From Actinomycetes bacterium (lineage in GTDB: Bacteria; Actinomycetota; Actinomycetes; JAJYSQ01), in assembly GCA_021793495.1 (NCBI GenBank), contig JAJYSQ010000167.1:1-5364 (forward strand): a stretch of DNA of 5,364 nucleotides, written 5' to 3'. The position numbers and the translations under genes are program-made. This document shows positions 1 through 5,364 of this stretch, piece by piece. Each line of letters begins with the position of its first letter. Positions within the stretch are counted from its first letter, which is position 1. The notes under the pieces were generated by a model. That model ran no database searches, was not told the DNA's origin, and saw only the letters and a list, made by a program, of their open reading frames with translations.

Positions 1-9
1 GGGCGTCTC

Positions 10-82
10 GGCGGACGGGCCGAGTGGGTCACCCGACGCTGGCCGTCCCCATGAGGGTACGCACCGGCTCGGCCCGTCCGCC
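10..82. repeat. 15-bp perfect inverted repeat in the leader upstream of ftsE
   Basis: The 15 bases at 10-24 are the exact reverse complement of 68-82, with 43 nt between the arms. The left arm can also form its own smaller hairpin, CTCGGC at 7-12 pairing with GCCGAG at 19-24 around a 6-nt loop, so two folds compete. No T-run follows either structure. It may be the transcription terminator of a gene ending just left of the window, or a structured leader for ftsE. In actinobacteria the gene before ftsE is often prfB, but no recognisable prfB tail can be read here. The repeat is certain; its function is inferred. Confidence 0.7.
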
Positions 83-128
83 ACCGCCCCTGAGGGTCGC
101 CCTCCGACGAATCGGACGCAACGGCACG

Positions 129-134
129 TACACT
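129..134 (+). promoter_or_regulatory. possible -10 element upstream of ftsE
   Basis: The hexamer TACACT fits the actinobacterial -10 pattern TAnnnT and would place a transcript start near 141, giving a leader of about 70 nt before the ftsE GTG. The same hexamer recurs at 1877-1882 in front of the peptidase gene. I see no convincing -35 at the expected distance, so this is only a candidate. Confidence 0.25.
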
Positions 135-212
135 CGCCTCCTGGCCACTCGCCGTGCCGGCCGAGCCACGGTCGGCGCACCCCGCCGCCTACCGGTCAGT
201 GTCTGGTGCCCC

Positions 213-902
213 GTGATCCGTTTCGAGAACGTCAGCAAGGCCTACCCCGCCCAGGCGTTCCCCGCCCTCGACGGGGTGTCGGTCAACATCGACAAGGGCG
301 AGTTCGTCTTCCTGGTGGGCGCCTCCGGCTCGGGGAAGACGACCTTCCTGCGGCTGGTCCTGCGTGAGGAGACTCCGACGCGGGGCCGGATCGACGTGGC
401 CGGCAAGGACCTGGCGCACCTGTCGAACTGGAAGGTCCCGGCGCTGCGCCGCCAGATCGGCACCGTCTTCCAGGACTACCGGTTGCTGCCCAACAAGACG
501 GTCGGGCAGAACGTTGCCTTCGCCCTCGAGGTGATCGGCAAGCCCCGGCACGCGATCACCCGGGTCGTGCCCGAGGTCCTCGACCTGGTGGGGCTGGCTG
601 ACAAGGCCGATCGGCGTCCCGACGAGCTGTCCGGTGGAGAGCAGCAACGGGTCGCGATCGCCCGGGCGTTCGTGAACCGGCCGATGATCCTCATCGCTGA
701 CGAGCCGACCGGGAACCTGGACCCCACCAGCAGCGTCGGGATCATGAAGCTCCTCGACCGGATCAACCGGACGGGCACCACGGTGGTGATGGCCACCCAC
801 GACGACGGTGTCGTCGACCAGATGCGCAAGCGGGTCATCGAGCTGGAGAAGGGCAAGCTGGTCCGTGACCAGTCCCGGGGGGTCTATGGCTACTCGCGCT
901 GA
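213..902 (+). CDS. ftsE: FtsE, ATP-binding subunit of the FtsEX cell-division complex
   Basis: FtsE is the cytoplasmic ATPase that pairs with FtsX. In characterised systems the complex couples ATP hydrolysis at the divisome to activation of periplasmic peptidoglycan hydrolases. All ABC ATPase motifs are intact: Walker [10 protein letters not shown] (36-44), Q-loop Q87, signature LSGGEQQR (139-146), Walker B ILIADEP (159-165), D-loop NLD (168-170) and switch H196. The ends [12 protein letters not shown] and RGVYGYSR resemble mycobacterial FtsE. The GTG at 213 is chosen because it gives 229 aa, the same length as mycobacterial FtsE. The frame stays open back to 24, but that extension is Arg/Pro-rich with no family match. 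No Shine-Dalgarno sequence is visible before the GTG. ftsX follows after 56 nt. Identification is firm; the start is likely. Confidence 0.97.
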   Translation: MIRFENVSKAYPAQAFPALDGVSVNIDKGEFVFLVGASGSGKTTFLRLVLREETPTRGRIDVAGKDLAHLSNWKVPALRRQIGTVFQDYRLLPNKTVGQNVAFALEVIGKPRHAITRVVPEVLDLVGLADKADRRPDELSGGEQQRVAIARAFVNRPMILIADEPTGNLDPTSSVGIMKLLDRINRTGTTVVMATHDDGVVDQMRKRVIELEKGKLVRDQSRGVYGYSR

Positions 903-958
903 CCACGTCGTACGGCCGAGCACACCCGCCGGCCCGCACAGGAAGTGATCCCCACCGT

Positions 959-1864
959 ATGCGAGCCCAGTTCATCGCCAGTGAGATCGGTATCGGTCTG
1001 CGACGCAACCTCACCATGACCATCGCGGTCGTGGTGACCACCGCGATCTCCCTGGCTCTGTTCGGCGCCGGCCTGCTCATCCGAGCGCAGGTCGGGGCGA
1101 TGAAGGACTACTGGTACAACAAGGTCGAGGTGTCGATCTTCCTGTGCAACGCCGAGTCGGTCTCCCCGAACTGCACGGGACCGGTCACCCCTGCCCAGCG
1201 CAGCGCGATCTACGCCGCCCTGATGTCGCTCAAGCCCTTGGTGGCACAGGTCTACTACGAGAACCAGCAGCAAGCGTTCGCGCACTTCGAGCAGCAGTTC
1301 AAGGGCACCTCGATCGCGCAGAACGTGACCGCTGCCGCGATGCCGGAGTCTTTCCGGGTCAAGCTGTCGAACCCCAAGCAGTACCAGGTGATCACGGACG
1401 CGTTCACCGGCAGACCCGGCGTCGACCAGGTGCAGGATCAGCACGCGATCCTCGACAAGTTCTTCAAGGTGCTCGGCGGTTTCCAGGCGGCCGCGTTGTT
1501 CATCGCCCTGGTCGAGATCGTTGCGGCCGCGTTGTTGATCTCGAACACGATCCGTGTGTCGGCGTTCAGCCGGCGACGCGAGACCGGCATCATGCGGCTG
1601 GTCGGGGCGTCCAGCTTCTACATCCAGCTGCCCTTCCTCCTGGAGGGCGCGATCGCCGGGCTGATCGGTGGGCTGATCGCCTCCGGTTCCCTGTTCGCGG
1701 TCAAGGCGTACTTCGTCGATGCCAAGCTGGTGCCGTCCTTCCCGTTTACCAACTTCATCGGATGGAACGCGGTCTGGGGGACCTCGGCGGTGGTGGTGGT
1801 GGTCGGCGTGCTGCTGTCAGCGATCGCCTCCCTGCTCACCCTGCGTCGTTTCCTGCGGGTCTGA
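959..1864 (+). CDS. ftsX: FtsX, membrane subunit of the FtsEX cell-division complex
   Basis: FtsX is the four-helix membrane partner of FtsE; its large extracellular loop contacts peptidoglycan hydrolases or their activators. The 301-aa product is close to the mycobacterial length. A short basic cytoplasmic N-terminus with RRNLTMT (15-21) leads into TM1 (about 20-42), an extracellular domain (about 43-175), TM2 (176-198), TM3 (227-249) and TM4 (272-295). The cytoplasmic loop after TM2 carries RRRETGIMRLVGAS (205-218), the typical FtsX/MacB coupling segment, followed by QLPFLLE. The extracellular domain has two cysteines, C63 and C72, nine residues apart, which could form a disulfide. The start at ATG 959 is preceded by AGGAAG (940-945), a good ribosome site although 13 nt away. 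A (GGT)5 run at 1789-1803 encodes the Val run in TM4. Confidence 0.96.
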   Translation: MRAQFIASEIGIGLRRNLTMTIAVVVTTAISLALFGAGLLIRAQVGAMKDYWYNKVEVSIFLCNAESVSPNCTGPVTPAQRSAIYAALMSLKPLVAQVYYENQQQAFAHFEQQFKGTSIAQNVTAAAMPESFRVKLSNPKQYQVITDAFTGRPGVDQVQDQHAILDKFFKVLGGFQAAALFIALVEIVAAALLISNTIRVSAFSRRRETGIMRLVGASSFYIQLPFLLEGAIAGLIGGLIASGSLFAVKAYFVDAKLVPSFPFTNFIGWNAVWGTSAVVVVVGVLLSAIASLLTLRRFLRV

Positions 1865-1876
1865 GACGAGCCCACC

Positions 1877-1892
1877 TACACTGGCGGCCATG
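1877..1892 (+). promoter_or_regulatory. likely leaderless promoter for the S41 peptidase gene
   Basis: TACACT (1877-1882) fits the actinobacterial -10 pattern TAnnnT. It ends 7 nt before the A of the ATG at 1890, the spacing expected when transcription begins on the start codon itself. The gene lacks a convincing Shine-Dalgarno sequence (only GGCGG at 1883-1887, 2 nt from the ATG), which fits leaderless initiation. No clear -35 is seen; the region upstream lies inside the end of ftsX. This would be an internal promoter separating the peptidase and downstream genes from ftsEX. Confidence 0.45.
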
Positions 1893-3107
1893 CCCGCGCA
1901 CCGCAGTCGCCTGTCACGCGCCGCGTGGCGCGGGGTCTCGATGACCGGGTTCGTCGCGGTGGTCTATGTCGCGGGCGTGCTCACCGGCATGGTGACCAGC
2001 CACGGATCGGCGCAGGCCGCTTCCTCCCCGCAGGCCGGGGGGATCCTGGACCAGGCCGAGGCCCGGATCTCCTCGATGGCGGCCCGGCCGGTAGCCCGCG
2101 GGGTCCTTCAGCGAGGGGCGATCGAGGGGATGCTGAAGGCGCTGGGCGACCGGTGGGCCTCGTACTACAGCCCCGGGGGGTACGCGAGCTTCCAGCAGTC
2201 TCTGGACGGGCGGTACACCGGGGTCGGGCTCTGGCTGCGCCCCGGCGCTGCCGGCGGCGTGCAGGTAGCCAGCGTCCAGCCGGACTCCTCGGCGGGACGA
2301 GCCGGCATCGTGGCGGGGGACATGCTGCTGTCGGTCGCTGGGCACCCGGTGGACAGCCAACCGGTCACCGCGATTGCCGACCAGCTCGGCGGGGACTCCG
2401 GGACGGTCACCGTGCAGGTCGGTACGCCGACAGGGACGCGGACCTTGCGGCTGAGCCGGGCGAGCTTCGCCACCCAGAACGTGACCATCGAGCGGCTCGT
2501 GGGTCAGATCACCGTGATCCACGTGCTGGCGTTCACCCACGGGGTGGGGGCGCAGGTGCGAGCCGCGCTGGCCACCGATCCTGCGGCGTACGCCGCAGGG
2601 ATCGTGCTGGACCTGCGTGGCAACCCCGGAGGCCTGATCACCGAGGCGGTAGCGGTGGCCTCAGCCTTCCTCGACGGTGGCCCGGTGGTCACGTACGAGC
2701 AGCGAGGTGAGCCTGCCCGCACCCTGGACGCCACCGGGACCGGAAACACCCGTACCCCGCTGGTCGTGCTGGTCGATGGGCAGACCGCCAGCGCCGCGGA
2801 GATCGTCACGGCCGCGCTGCAGGAGCGCAACCGGGCCGTCGTGGTCGGCTCCCAGACGTTCGGCAAGGGTTCGGTGCAGCAGCCCACGCTGTTGTCCGAC
2901 GGGTCGGCGATCGAGCTGACCGTCGGGCACTACCTGACACCGTCCGGGCGCAGCATCGACGGCGTCGGCATCACCCCGGACGTGATCGTGCCCGCCGGGG
3001 CCCCGTCGACCCTGGCCGAGGCCCGGGCCCTGGAGGTCCTCAACGGGCTGGATGCTGCCCTGGCCCCGGTCGCTGCGTCGAGCCCAGCACCGGTCGGGGG
3101 GCGGTGA
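1890..3107 (+). CDS. S41-family C-terminal processing peptidase with PDZ domain
   Basis: This is a serine peptidase of the CtpA/Prc type, expected to act outside the membrane on the C-termini of envelope or unfolded proteins. The 405-aa product has a basic N-terminus (RSRLSR, 5-10), one hydrophobic signal or anchor segment (about 19-36), a PDZ domain (about 107-190, with GVGLWLRPG and [11 protein letters not shown]), then the catalytic core with DLRGNPGG (241-248). The Ser-Lys dyad and Glu appear as S301 in QTASAAE, E304, and K326 in [10 protein letters not shown], with spacing (+3 and +25) that matches known S41 enzymes. [15 protein letters not shown] (351-365) is the usual C-terminal motif, followed by an Ala/Pro-rich tail. 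The ATG at 1890 leaves a complete signal anchor; the frame upstream runs antisensibly through ftsX. The gene lies between ftsX and smpB, with smpB 1 nt downstream. The substrate is unknown. Confidence 0.93.
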   Translation: MPAHRSRLSRAAWRGVSMTGFVAVVYVAGVLTGMVTSHGSAQAASSPQAGGILDQAEARISSMAARPVARGVLQRGAIEGMLKALGDRWASYYSPGGYASFQQSLDGRYTGVGLWLRPGAAGGVQVASVQPDSSAGRAGIVAGDMLLSVAGHPVDSQPVTAIADQLGGDSGTVTVQVGTPTGTRTLRLSRASFATQNVTIERLVGQITVIHVLAFTHGVGAQVRAALATDPAAYAAGIVLDLRGNPGGLITEAVAVASAFLDGGPVVTYEQRGEPARTLDATGTGNTRTPLVVLVDGQTASAAEIVTAALQERNRAVVVGSQTFGKGSVQQPTLLSDGSAIELTVGHYLTPSGRSIDGVGITPDVIVPAGAPSTLAEARALEVLNGLDAALAPVAASSPAPVGGR

Positions 3108-3108
3108 G

Positions 3109-3585
3109 GTGTCCCGGGAAACGGGCCGGAAGCTCATCGCGGCCAACCGCAAGGCACGCCACGACTACTCGGTCGAGCACACCTACGAGGCGGGCCTGGT
3201 GCTCACCGGCACCGAGGTCAAGTCGCTGAGGGCTGGGCGGGCCTCGCTGGTGGACGGGTACGCGGTCGTCAAGGATGGCGAGGTCTGGCTGCAGGGGGTG
3301 CACATCCCGCAGTACACCGAGGGCACATGGACCAACCACGAACCGCGCCGGCCCCGCAAGCTGCTGATGCACCGTCAGGAGATCGCCAAGCTGATCGGGG
3401 CCACGAAGGAGAGCGGCGTCACCCTGGTGCCGCTGTCGCTGTACTTCAAGGATGGTCGGGCCAAGGTGGAGATCGCGCTGGCCCGTGGCAAGAAGTCGTA
3501 CGACAAGCGCCGGGCGCTGGCCGAGCGCCAGGACCGGCGCGAGGCCGACCGGGCTCTGGCCGCGCGCCGGCGCGGAGGTCGATGA
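3109..3585 (+). CDS. smpB: SmpB, tmRNA-binding protein of trans-translation
   Basis: SmpB binds tmRNA and carries it to ribosomes stalled on broken mRNAs, so the nascent peptide is tagged and the ribosome freed. The 158-aa product has the family features in order: basic N-terminus with ANRKARHDY (12-20), GTEVKSLR (34-41), [16 protein letters not shown] (74-89), LVPLSLYF (106-113), [11 protein letters not shown] (124-134), and a basic C-terminal tail that in the family enters the decoding channel. GTG 3109 is chosen because it begins SRETGRK just before the conserved core and lies 1 nt after the peptidase stop, so translation is probably coupled; a G6 run (3096-3101) may serve as a weak ribosome site. 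Unlike many actinobacterial loci, no ssrA gene follows; the pit gene overlaps its stop instead. Confidence 0.96.
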   Translation: MSRETGRKLIAANRKARHDYSVEHTYEAGLVLTGTEVKSLRAGRASLVDGYAVVKDGEVWLQGVHIPQYTEGTWTNHEPRRPRKLLMHRQEIAKLIGATKESGVTLVPLSLYFKDGRAKVEIALARGKKSYDKRRALAERQDRREADRALAARRRGGR

Positions 3586-4598
3586 CCGTCGAGGGCGTCG
3601 CGGCGCTGGTCGTCGCGGTCGGCTTCGCCTTCATGCTGGGGGTCTCCGATGCACCCAACGCCAGTGCCGCCCTGATCGCCGCCCGCGCGACCTCGTACCG
3701 GGGCGCGGTCGGCTTCGCCCTCGTTGCCCACGTGGCCGGCGGCCTGCTCGCCGGCCAGGCGGTCGCTCGAACCATGGTCGGCCTGGTGCACGTGACCCCG
3801 GCCCAGGTTGCGGCCACCTACCTGGCAGGGGGGATCGCGTCGATCGGGTTCACCCTGGTGGCCACCCGCCGGGGGATCCCGGTCAGTGCCAGCATCGGTC
3901 TGGTCGGCGGACTGGTCGGAGCGGCCGTGGTGCTCGGTGGCTGGCAGGCGGTCGGGTGGGGTGGGTTGCACGGCGGCCGGCCCTACGGGGTGATCGGCAC
4001 CCTCGCGGCGATCGCGGTGTCTCCGGTGCTCGGTGCCGGGGTGGCGGCGCTCGCTCGCCGTGGCCTGGCTCCACTGGCCCGCCGGGCCACGCGCCGGTCC
4101 CTGCACCCGCTGCGCGGGCTGATCTGGCTGGCCGCTGGCCTGGTCGGGCTGGCCGACGGGTCCAACGACGGGCAGAAGGCGATGGGGCTGGTCACCGGGC
4201 TCCTGCTGGCCGCCGGGGTGATCCCGGTGTTCGCGGTCCCGTTCTGGGTGACCGCACTGGTCGCCGTGGTGCTGGCCGTAGGAACAGCGGCCGGAGGTCA
4301 GCGGATCATCCGTACGGTCTCCTCCCGGTTCTACCGCGGTGGCCCGCTGGACGGGTTGGCCGCTCAGGCCGCGTCCGCACTGACGATCCTGGGCGCGGGG
4401 TACCTCGGGGCCCCGGTGAGCACCTCGACCGTGGTCGCCTCCGGGATGGTGGGGGTCGGCGCGGCACGACGGCGCCGCCACGTGCGGTGGGCTACCGTCT
4501 CGTCGGTGGTCACCGCGTGGATCGTCACCGTCCCGGCGTGCGCGCTGGTCGGTGCCGGGCTGGCCGGTGCCGACCGGCTGCTGGGGGGCGGACGATGA
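3582..4598 (+). CDS. PiT-family inorganic phosphate transporter
   Basis: This is a low-affinity phosphate permease of the PiT family, taking up phosphate (usually as a metal complex) with a cation gradient. The 338-aa product is almost entirely hydrophobic, with roughly ten membrane helices in two related halves separated by a basic loop (about 159-177). The half-signatures are [10 protein letters not shown] (20-29) and [10 protein letters not shown] (193-202). The paired motifs are GIPVSAS (98-104) and GAPVSTS (276-282). The first signature has Ser-Asp where Asn-Asp is usual, and neither PVS motif has the common PVSTTH form. ATG 3582 overlaps the smpB stop (ATGA), with GGAGGT (3574-3579) just 2 nt upstream, which points to coupled translation. 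The DUF47 gene follows, the usual partner of such transporters. The family is firm; the substrate rests on homology and context. Confidence 0.93.
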   Translation: MTVEGVAALVVAVGFAFMLGVSDAPNASAALIAARATSYRGAVGFALVAHVAGGLLAGQAVARTMVGLVHVTPAQVAATYLAGGIASIGFTLVATRRGIPVSASIGLVGGLVGAAVVLGGWQAVGWGGLHGGRPYGVIGTLAAIAVSPVLGAGVAALARRGLAPLARRATRRSLHPLRGLIWLAAGLVGLADGSNDGQKAMGLVTGLLLAAGVIPVFAVPFWVTALVAVVLAVGTAAGGQRIIRTVSSRFYRGGPLDGLAAQAASALTILGAGYLGAPVSTSTVVASGMVGVGAARRRRHVRWATVSSVVTAWIVTVPACALVGAGLAGADRLLGGGR

Positions 4599-4630
4599 GC
4601 CGGCACGACCGGGTCGGGCCGGGTCGATGA
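4595..4630 (+). CDS. possible 11-codon coupling mini-ORF between pit and DUF47 gene
   Basis: ATG at 4595 overlaps the pit stop as ATGA. It opens an 11-codon frame ([11 protein letters not shown]) that ends at TGA 4628-4630, overlapping the ATG of the DUF47 gene at 4627 in a second ATGA. A GGGGGG run (4583-4588) lies 6 nt upstream. The peptide has no recognisable function. If translated, it would let ribosomes pass from pit to the DUF47 start with no untranslated gap. It may be chance, as no comparison is available here. Confidence 0.25.
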   Translation: MSRHDRVGPGR

Positions 4631-5262
4631 TGACGAACCGGTTCCGGTCTCGCTGGTGGCGTGGGCTGCTGCTCGATGGTGTCCCGGACGTGCTCAGCCT
4701 GTTGGCGGCACAGGGTGAGGTCAGCAAGGAAGGGTTGGCCCACCTCGCGCGGTGGTCGGCGACCGGAGCCACGCAGGAGTCCGACGAGGTCCGCCGGTGC
4801 GAGCACGAGGCCGACGCGGCGCGACGGGTGCTGCTCGAGGCCCTGCAGGCGGCGCTGTCCACCCCCGTGGACCAGGAGGACTTGTACGTGCTGTCGGAAC
4901 GGCTCGACCGGGTGGTGAACGCGGCGAAGAACACGGTCCGGGAGGCCGAGGTGCTGGGCTGGCAGCCCGATCAGCATGCCATGGCGATGGGAGCGGCCTT
5001 GGCCGAGGGGACCGACGCCCTGGTCGCGGGGCTGGGCATGCTCCGGCACGACCTCACGGGGGCTGGCCGCCAGGCCGATGCGGCGACCAGCGCGGTGCGC
5101 CACGTCGAGCACCGGTACCGCGAGGCGATGACCGGGCTGCTCACCGTCGACGTGCGTTCAGCGCTGGCCGCGCAGGACCTCTACCGGCGGTACGTGCAGA
5201 TGGGGGAGCACGTGGTCGCGGTCTCCGACCGGCTCTGGTACGCGGTCCTGCGCGGAGCGTAG
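4627..5262 (+). CDS. DUF47 / PhoU-like protein, probable Pit accessory factor
   Basis: DUF47 proteins are cytoplasmic helical bundles related to PhoU. They are commonly encoded beside pit genes and are thought to modulate the transporter. The 211-aa product is all-helical in character, lacks membrane segments, and has the family's acidic metal-binding type motifs: CEHEAD (58-63), TPVDQEDLYVLSERLDRVVN (79-98), EHRYRE (161-166), and DLYRRYVQMGEHVVAVSDRL (184-203). Its length is typical for the family. Two adjacent ATGs (4627 and 4630) could each be the start; neither has a strong ribosome site, so coupling to upstream translation is likely. It follows pit by 28 nt. The stop codon lies inside a strong hairpin. 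The assignment is confident at family level; the regulatory role is inferred from context. Confidence 0.9.
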   Translation: MMTNRFRSRWWRGLLLDGVPDVLSLLAAQGEVSKEGLAHLARWSATGATQESDEVRRCEHEADAARRVLLEALQAALSTPVDQEDLYVLSERLDRVVNAAKNTVREAEVLGWQPDQHAMAMGAALAEGTDALVAGLGMLRHDLTGAGRQADAATSAVRHVEHRYREAMTGLLTVDVRSALAAQDLYRRYVQMGEHVVAVSDRLWYAVLRGA

Positions 5263-5274
5263 GACCGCGTACCG
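5236..5274 (+). terminator. strong hairpin enclosing the DUF47 stop codon, probable operon terminator
   Basis: Bases 5236-5253 pair with 5257-5274 to give 18 pairs (16 Watson-Crick, 2 G-T) around a 3-nt GGA loop. The core is a perfect 13-bp inverted repeat, GGTACGCGGTCCT (5237-5249) with its reverse complement at 5261-5273. The stop TAG (5260-5262) lies in the 3' arm. There is no T-run, as is common for terminators in high-GC actinobacteria. It is the only strong hairpin I found from ftsE to the end of this gene cluster, consistent with the end of the transcription unit. A role in mRNA stability or bidirectional termination is also possible. Confidence 0.75.
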
Positions 5275-5286
5275 CCGGGCATGCTG

Positions 5287-5320
5287 GGCTGCGGCCAGGT
5301 GCGGCTGCGGCCAGGTGCGG
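5287..5320. repeat. 16-bp direct tandem repeat, 2.1 copies
   Basis: GGCTGCGGCCAGGTGC occurs at 5287-5302 and again at 5303-5318 with no mismatch, plus two more bases (GG) of a third copy. It is non-coding, lies after the operon hairpin, and ends 11 nt before the candidate -10 at 5332, so it covers the -35 region of the next gene. It could be a pair of protein-binding sites (operator or activator) or a replication-slippage duplication. Confidence 0.8.
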
Positions 5321-5331
5321 GCCCCACCGGG

Positions 5332-5346
5332 TACCGTCGTCGCGTG
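5332..5346 (+). promoter_or_regulatory. candidate leaderless promoter for the gene at the right edge
   Basis: TACCGT (5332-5337) matches the TAnnnT -10 pattern and ends 6 nt before GTG 5344, the spacing for transcription starting on the start codon. No Shine-Dalgarno sequence is seen. The -35 region is occupied by the 16-bp direct repeat and shows no clear TTGAC-like element. Confidence 0.35.
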
Positions 5347-5364
5347 CATGCCATGGCTCTGACC
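5344..5364 (+). CDS. possible 5' start of a new gene, cut by the window edge
   Basis: GTG 5344 opens MHAMALT, which is still open at the end of the window. ATG 5353 is in the same frame and could be the true start. The nearby ATG at 5348 is in another frame and stops at once (TGA 5360-5362). Placement just after the operon hairpin and 6 nt after a -10-like hexamer suggests a leaderless gene. Too little is visible to name a product. Confidence 0.3.

Noticed and set aside
1..51. Tail of an upstream gene (frame ending at TGA 52-54)
   Set aside because: The 17 readable residues do not resemble the end of RF2 or another protein I recognise, so no partial gene is called.
24..212. N-terminal extension of FtsE by 63 residues
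   Set aside because: The extension is Arg/Pro-rich with no family similarity, overlaps the inverted repeat, and would exceed the usual FtsE length. GTG 213 gives 229 aa, as in mycobacterial FtsE.
914..934. Short stem (GGCCG with CGGCC) between ftsE and ftsX
   Set aside because: Five pairs around an 11-nt loop is weak for a terminator, and FtsE and FtsX are needed together.
1789..1803. (GGT)5 microsatellite in ftsX
   Set aside because: It encodes consecutive Val residues in the fourth membrane helix. Unit changes would stay in frame, and nothing suggests phase variation.
1144..1944. Alternative frame within ftsX and the start of the peptidase gene
   Set aside because: The product is Arg/Gly-rich and unrelated to any family I know, while the ftsX frame has full family features.
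2996..3005. CGGGGCCCCG palindrome near the end of the peptidase gene
   Set aside because: A 10-bp palindrome inside coding sequence is expected at this GC content and has no flanking signal.
3452..4594. Long + strand frame overlapping pit in another register
   Set aside because: It encodes Arg/Gly-rich sequence typical of a shifted frame of a GC-rich gene. Only its last 11 codons are discussed, as the separate mini-ORF.
3375..4934. 519-codon open frame on the minus strand, opposite smpB, pit and the DUF47 gene
   Set aside because: Its product is low-complexity, rich in Arg, Asp, Gln and Pro, and lacks any domain. The opposite strand carries well-matched families, so it is a shadow of GC-rich codon use.

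Overview
The window reads as chromosomal DNA from a high-GC Gram-positive bacterium (Actinomycetota). The DNA is very GC-rich throughout and wobble positions are dominated by G and C. GTG starts are used, and the FtsE, FtsX and SmpB sequences resemble their mycobacterial and streptomycete counterparts. The genus cannot be fixed from the sequence. All supported genes lie on the + strand.

Layout. Positions 1-212 are a non-coding leader with a perfect 15-bp inverted repeat (10-24 with 68-82) and one weak -10-like hexamer. ftsE (213-902) and ftsX (959-1864) follow and encode the ATPase and membrane subunit of the FtsEX divisome complex. Next is a secreted or membrane-anchored S41 C-terminal processing peptidase with an N-terminal signal anchor and a PDZ domain (1890-3107). 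smpB (3109-3585) encodes the tmRNA-binding trans-translation factor. A PiT-family phosphate transporter (3582-4598) and a DUF47/PhoU-like protein (4627-5262), the usual partner of Pit transporters, complete the run. A strong 18-pair hairpin (5236-5274) encloses the stop codon of the last gene. The final ~90 bases hold a 16-bp tandem repeat, a -10-like hexamer and what looks like the leaderless start of another gene.

The six genes are tightly packed: gaps of 56, 25 and 1 nt, then a 4-nt overlap, then 28 nt. They probably form one transcription unit ending at the hairpin, with a likely extra leaderless promoter in front of the peptidase gene. The ftsE-ftsX-S41 peptidase-smpB order is, as I recall, conserved in actinobacteria including Streptomyces. 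The pit-DUF47 pair looks like a phosphate-uptake module attached to the end, with translation coupled to smpB through an ATGA overlap.

I did not find an obviously novel defence, mobile or RNA system. The observations that merit a second look are the two inverted repeats, an 11-codon mini-ORF linking pit to the DUF47 gene through start/stop overlaps at both ends, two leaderless-type start signals, the direct repeat over the promoter of the last gene, and altered signature residues in the PiT transporter.
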